Of a DNA stretch of 64,000 nucleotides, positions 61,220 to 64,000 are shown in pieces (within the stretch, counting starts at the first letter, position 1; each line of letters starts with the position of its first letter). The stretch is from Synanceia verrucosa. Its lineage: Eukaryota > Chordata > Actinopteri > Perciformes > Synanceiidae. Under the pieces are notes generated by a model, which worked only from the letters and a program-made list of their open reading frames with translations, had not been told where the DNA came from and did not search any database. A program made the translations under genes and the position numbers. Where the stretch lies: assembly GCA_029721515.1 (NCBI GenBank), contig CM056563.1, positions 11,046,454 through 11,110,453 of the forward strand, given 5' to 3'.

Positions 61220-64000
61220 ATACAGTGTACAGCTTTAGCCTTAAGCATTTCTACAGTGGATACACCTCGTCCTTCACTTTTCTCTCTAGTCATCCACTCA
61301 TCCTCCCCTTCCTCTTCCTCACGCCCAGGGGTATTTTCACAATTGGCCGCTCTGTCTCAATTTCAGGCACATACGCTATATTGCCAAAAGTATTCGCTCA
61401 CCTGCCTTGACTCGCATATGAACTTAAGTGACATCCCATTTCTAATCCATAGGGTTCAATATGATGTTGGTCCACCTGTTGCAGCTATAACAGCTTCAAC
61501 TCTTCTGGGAAGGCTGTCCACAAGGTTTAGGAGTGTGTTTATGAGAATTTTTGACCATTCTTCCAGAAGTGTATTTGTGAGGTCACACACTGATGTTGGA
61601 CGAGAAGGCCTGGCTCTCAGTCTCTGCTCTAATTCATCCCAAAGATGTTCTATCAGGTTGAGGTCAGGACTCTGTGCAGGCCAGTCAAGTTCATCCACAC
61701 CAGACTCTGTCATCCATGTCTTTATGGACCTTGCTTTGTGCACTGGTGCACAGTCATGTTGGAAGAGGAAGGGGCCAGCTCCAGACTGTTCCCACAAAGT
61801 TGGGAGCATGGAATTGTCCAAAATGTCTTGGTATGCTGAAGCATTCAGAGTTCCTTTCACTGGAACTAAGGGGCCAAGCCCAGCTCCTGAAAAACAACCC
61901 CACACCATAATCCCCCCTCCACCAAACTTTACACTTGGCACAATGCAGTCCGACAAGTATCGTTCTCCTGGCAACCGCCAAACCCAGACTCGTCCATCAG
62001 ATTGTCAGATGGAGAAGCGCCATTCATCACTCCAGAGAATGCGTCTCCACTGCTCTAGAGTCCAGTGGCGGCGTGCTTTACACCACTGCATCTGACGCTT
62101 TGCATTGCACTTGGTGATGTATGGCTTGGATGCAGCTGCTCGGCCATGGAAACCCATTCCATGAAGCTCTCGGCGCACTGTTCTTGAGCTAATCTGAAGG
62201 CCACATGAAGTTTGGAGGTCTGTAGCGATTGACTCTGCAGAAAGTTGGCGATCTCTTCGCACTATGCTCCTCAGCATCCGCTGACCCCGCTCGGTCAGTT
62301 TACGTGGTCTACCACTTCGTGGCTGAGTTGCTGTCGTTCCCAAACACTTGTACGTTCTTATAGCACAGCTGACAGTTGTATGTGGAATATTTAGGAGTGA
62401 GGAAATTTCACGACTGGATTTGTTGCACAGGTGGCATCCTATCACAGTTCCACGCTGGAATTCACTGAGCTCCTGAGAGCGACCCATTCTTTCACAAATG
62501 TTTGTAAAAGCAGTCTACATGCCTAGGTGTGTAGTGTTTGAGCGTGCAAGTGTACCGTGATCTGCTGTGTTGAGTAAATACCTCTCAGGTTTTAAACCCC
62601 ATTTTGCTTCTCGAGCTTCTTCTTGAATGCTCATTTTGTTCTAGTGCTTTTCTTCTGCCAGGAGGGAAGTGAGGGGATGGGTGGAGAGGAGGAAAAGACA
62701 TGCCCGCGAGCAGCGGCATGTCTTTTGATGTTTAGCGACATGTCAGGATATGTGAGAGATAGGCAAAACTTGAGGCACCTGCACTCAGGGTACAGGGTAA
62801 TTCATGTTTAATATAATTGTGTTTATTTAGTGGAATCACCCTTTTTGTCTGCACACCAAAGAGAATACATACATACTCCCTTTCTATATATGTGTCTGTC
62901 TCTTTCCCTCATTCCAGTGTCACTTCCCCCTGTAGACACATCAGAGAGGTGGAGGCTTAGTCCTGTCAGCGCCTGATTCGGCCCTGACCCCTTTTCTCTC
63001 TAAGTGGAGGAAGCTCGCTTTTTCCTGTCCTGGGGCAACAAATGTTGGAGACAAGAGAAGTGTGAAAACGCTAGTACTGAAGTGAAGTCTGGACGGACAG
63101 CGTGAGGAAAATGAGATAAAGCAAGCAAAGAAAAAAAATACATTGTCAATTTAATCACACAGACTGATCTATATACTTTGCAAATGTGAAAGGGAAAGAA
63201 AGGGAGAGGAAGGACCGGGAGAAAGACTGCAGGGTTGGACATGTTTGCAATGTTTTCAGGCTGTTATCACGGCTGCATCAGCAGGTGGTGTGTGCTGGAT
63301 CATCAGGTAAAACAGCCTCGTCACATCTAATGACAAGAGGGAAGCAGGGAAGCACTAATCATGACACCAGCAACACTTTTTATCCCTTTTCCTACACAAA
63401 TTACAAGTAACCTCAGGTGACTCTATGCTGTATTCCCGGTACTCTGCTCTGAGAAGGACTCTTGTCTGCGGTATCACACAATAAACCTGTGATTTCAAAA
63501 CATCAAAGGTTCACATGAGGCATATATTTACAATTAAGATCCTGTCAAAGTATTCAGTGTTTGTTCTCCGCCCTGTAACACATCCTCATTTCTCCTTGCA
63601 TCCCCCTATCAACTCCTCCCTCTCACTCACTTTCGCTCCGGGCTGCTCCTTTCTTCCGCTGCCATGCTACTCACCTCCCTGATGCCAACCTGAATGTGAA
63701 CACACATTTCACATATTTTTATTTCTCTTCTACCTCTAGAGCAGCCCATTGACACGCCAGTGACACAGCAGTGTGAGGAAAGTGCTGCAGCTCAAGGCAT
63801 TGGGCTTGGGAAGGATGTGATAAAGCAGATTTGCCCTCTCATGAAGTTGGCATTGGCAGGCTAGCAGAGTCCAAGGTGCCAGGGACGATTCTTTTTTTTA
63901 TCTGAGGACTACTGCCTGGATTAGGCTCAAAGGTTTCGGAAAGCTACTGTGTCAGTTAGCCCTCTGTTACACAAGGCGTTGCTTGTATTTGTTTGAATCA
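35244..64000 (+). CDS. prkar1b: PKA type I-beta regulatory subunit, 5' part (three coding exons in window)
   Basis: Gene-level entry. The product is the regulatory subunit that dimerises, holds PKA catalytic subunits inactive and releases them when cAMP binds; RI-beta is mainly neuronal in mammals. Coding exons 35258-35431, 48422-48592 and 52257-52348 give 146 residues: the dimerisation/docking domain, linker with pseudosubstrate, and the start of cAMP-binding domain A. Features favouring RI-beta over RI-alpha are the Asp-Glu-Ser-Leu-Lys-Gly-Cys start, Lys-Ser-Asn-Ser-Gln-Ser-Asp-Ser-His-Asp, and the Arg-Arg-Gly-Gly-Val pseudosubstrate. Phases and exon lengths (174 coding, 171, 92) agree with the known RI gene structure. 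Exons 5 onward, holding both cAMP pockets, were not found before 64000 and should lie to the right. No coding damage is seen. Confidence 0.92.
35258..35431 (+). CDS. prkar1b: prkar1b exon 2, dimerisation/docking domain
   Basis: Acceptor CCACAG (exon from 35244), ATG at 35258, 58 codons, donor GAGAAG|GTTGGT. Cys17 and Cys38 are the pair that form interchain disulfides in RI dimers. The helix Gln-Lys-His-Asn-Ile-Gln-Gln-Ile-Leu-Lys and Pro-Glu-Arg-Pro-Met-Lys-Phe-Leu-Arg-Glu define the docking fold that binds A-kinase anchoring proteins. Confidence 0.95.
35432..38365. other. prkar1b intron 2, left part
   Basis: About 2.9 kb. A GC-richer patch at 37200-37380 carries overlapping ORFs on both strands that I could not assign. 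A possible repeat fragment runs from a GGTGACCAGATTT block at 37733 to a GGGGCTGTCCCC block at 37900. A hAT-like end (ACAGCCCTAG) appears at 38264-38273. Confidence 0.5.
38366..38780. repeat. candidate MITE with about 50-bp inverted ends
   Basis: The left end (GTTCACAGCTGGTATTAA, then TCACAAGCGGGCAG) pairs with the inverted right end (GTTAACACCTGTTTTAA, then TCACAAGTGGACAG). It is about 415 bases. ORFs inside have no recognised product. Boundaries and family are uncertain. Confidence 0.5.
39618..40725. mobile_element. hAT-type non-autonomous element
   Basis: 1108 bases with short inverted ends (TAGAG...CTCTA), inner similarity (ATTCCCATACCA against GTTCCGATTCCTATACCA read inverted) and internal palindromic ACCGATACCAGTATCGGT. 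It is flanked by an exact 8-bp duplication GTTGAAAG (39610-39617 and 40726-40733). The duplication length is that of hAT elements. No transposase is encoded. Confidence 0.75.
40130..40225 (+). repeat. non-LTR retrotransposon 3' tail
   Basis: The block CTGGCCAATAAAGCTGATTC followed by repeated TGATTCT/TGAATCT is a common fish LINE tail. It lies inside the hAT-type element; upstream extent perhaps to about 39980. Confidence 0.5.
40734..48421. other. prkar1b intron 2, right part
   Basis: About 7.7 kb of unassigned intron with short CA/TG and GA tracts (44248-44262, 44373-44392, 45758-45790, 46446-46465). A fragment at 43760-43900 (TTCATTATTGATTAATCAC) resembles hAT-derived repeats. None of the ORFs, including 114 codons on the minus strand at 43353-43697, resembles a known protein. 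Confidence 0.55.
48422..48592 (+). CDS. prkar1b: prkar1b exon 3, linker and pseudosubstrate
   Basis: Acceptor TTTTTAACAG, 57 codons, donor CGCAAG|GTCAGC. Residues 93-99 read four Arg then Gly-Gly-Val, the inhibitory pseudosubstrate, which has no phospho-acceptor at the Gly position. It is preceded by Pro-Pro-Pro-Pro-Asn-Pro-Val-Val-Lys and followed by Glu-Val-Tyr-Thr-Glu-Glu-Asp-Ala. Confidence 0.96.
50109..50156. repeat. (CA)n microsatellite
   Basis: About 48 bases of CA with one CCCA interruption. Confidence 0.95.
50284..50341. repeat. (TG)n microsatellite
   Basis: About 58 bases of TG with TGCG interruptions. Confidence 0.95.
50640..50708. repeat. (CA)n/(CACG)n microsatellite
   Basis: CA repeat with regular CGCACG interruptions at its left half. 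Confidence 0.95.
52257..52348 (+). CDS. prkar1b: prkar1b exon 4, start of cAMP-binding domain A
   Basis: Acceptor CCACGCAG, 30 codons plus two bases, donor AGAAG|GTACAG. It codes Val-Ile-Pro-Lys-Asp-Tyr-Lys-Thr-Met, Ala-Leu-Ala-Lys-Ala-Ile and Leu-Phe-Ala-His-Leu-Asp-Asp-Asn-Glu-Arg, the N3A motif region. Its 92 bases equal the family's exon 4. Confidence 0.96.
52349..56454. other. prkar1b intron 4, left part
   Basis: About 4.1 kb. It contains a (CA)n at 55097-55119, an alternating purine-pyrimidine tract at 55253-55324 and a (TG)n at 56094-56130. ORFs of up to 149 codons around 52535-53057 are pyrimidine-rich artefacts without family resemblance. Confidence 0.6.
55253..55324. repeat. alternating (TG)n/(CG)n tract
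   Basis: Seventy-two bases of uninterrupted purine-pyrimidine alternation, including GCGCGCGCG and GCACGCGCACACG, a classic Z-DNA-prone sequence. Confidence 0.9.
56460..57414. mobile_element. older hAT-like repeat, interrupted
   Basis: The left remnant (56470-56531) has TAGTCAACAAAAATCGATAA. The right remnant (57100-57414) has several TCGATTA blocks and ends TAGTTGCAGCCCTAG, an end common in fish hAT-derived MITEs. It is split by the insertion at 56532-57091. The left terminus is degraded. Confidence 0.5.
56532..57091. mobile_element. hAT-type MITE with 8-bp target duplication
   Basis: 560 bases with inverted ends CAGTGTTG...CAACACTG and inner GTAACGAGTTA/TAACTAGTTA-type blocks. It is flanked by an exact duplication GAGGCATG at 56524-56531 and 57092-57099. 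No transposase. It is inserted within an older repeat. Confidence 0.75.
57415..61373. other. prkar1b intron 4, middle part
   Basis: About 4 kb without a recognised gene. A TAGGGCTGCACGATTGATTG block at 60465-60484 looks like one end of a hAT-derived repeat. A (CA)n tract lies at 61181-61217. No prkar1b exon 5 found. Confidence 0.55.
61181..61217. repeat. (CA)n microsatellite
   Basis: About 36 bases of CA. Confidence 0.95.
61374..62529 (-). mobile_element. Tc1-like transposon copy C, 5' end missing
   Basis: Minus-strand element. The terminus CGCTATATTGCCAAAAGT at 61374 follows TA, with one mismatch to copies A and B. At the other side similarity stops at about 62529, after the block GCATGCCTAGGTG-like, so the second inverted end and about 100 bases of 5' untranslated sequence are absent. 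It is antisense to prkar1b, in intron 4. Confidence 0.9.
61456..62487 (-). pseudogene. Tc1 transposase, single nonsense codon
   Basis: The ATG at 62485-62487 opens a 160-codon frame to a TGA at 62005-62007; the same frame then continues without further stops to the end codon at 61456-61458. The TGA stands where copy B has TGG in Phe-Ser-Ile-Trp-Gln-Ser-Asp, so a Trp-to-stop mutation is the only visible coding break. Helix-turn-helix region, Trp-Ser-Asp-Glu, Gln-His-Asp-Cys-Ala-Pro and Ile-Glu-His-Leu-Trp-Asp-Glu (DD34E) are all present. Total about 343 codons. The long plus-strand ORF 61091-62095 is its antisense shadow. Confidence 0.92.
62530..64000. other. prkar1b intron 4, right part to window end
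   Basis: About 1.5 kb with no recognised exon, RNA gene or repeat. prkar1b exon 5, which should begin with Asp-Ile-Phe-Asp-Ala-Met-like sequence, was not seen. Confidence 0.6.

Noticed and set aside
61091..62095. Longest ORF of the window (334 codons, plus strand)
   Set aside because: It is the antisense reading of Tc1 copy C; the minus strand carries the recognisable DD34E transposase.
1..64000. CRISPR arrays, bacterial operons, phage or virus genes
   Set aside because: No spaced direct repeats, no ribosome-binding-site-led gene clusters and no viral proteins were seen; the window is vertebrate intron/exon sequence with DNA transposons and one LINE.

Overview
This is a vertebrate nuclear window, almost certainly from a ray-finned (teleost) fish. 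The protein-coding exons are close to known vertebrate families and have GT-AG introns. The spacers carry Tc1 transposons, hAT-type elements, a P-element-like THAP transposon, an RLE-type non-LTR retrotransposon and dense (CA)n/(TG)n microsatellites typical of fish. There are no bacterial operons, CRISPR arrays or rRNAs.

Layout. 1-269: possible 5' noncoding exon. About 930-3456: decayed non-LTR retrotransposon with reverse transcriptase and restriction-like endonuclease remnants. 3465-7929: a Tc1 transposon split by a 3.24 kb P-element-like transposon (4179-7415) with 20-bp perfect inverted ends and a perfect 8-bp target duplication. 7932-8300: dispersed teleost repeat. 8663-8882: first coding exon of a TARP gamma-5 (cacng5-like) gene, with no partner exons found in the window. 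9983-32419 (minus): a complete dnaaf5 (HEATR2) gene. All 13 coding exons could be placed with matching phases and sum to 853 codons plus stop, close to the roughly 855-residue human protein. A second Tc1 copy sits in its intron 4. About 33.75 kb onward (plus): prkar1b, head-to-head with dnaaf5. Its CpG-rich first exon region holds a perfect CRE, followed by coding exons 2, 3 and 4; later exons lie beyond the window. Its introns contain two hAT-type elements with 8-bp target duplications, a probable MITE, and a third Tc1 copy whose transposase is broken by one stop codon.

Biology. dnaaf5 is a cytosolic HEAT-repeat factor for preassembly of axonemal dyneins. prkar1b is the type I-beta regulatory subunit of cAMP-dependent kinase. 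Their divergent arrangement matches the human PRKAR1B/DNAAF5 locus. X-box-like (RFX) sites near dnaaf5 exon 1 and a CRE near prkar1b exon 1 suggest ciliary and cAMP regulation respectively. The most unusual elements are the nested P-like transposon with an intact THAP domain, the solitary cacng5 exon, and opposing TG/CA repeats flanking dnaaf5 exons 9-10.
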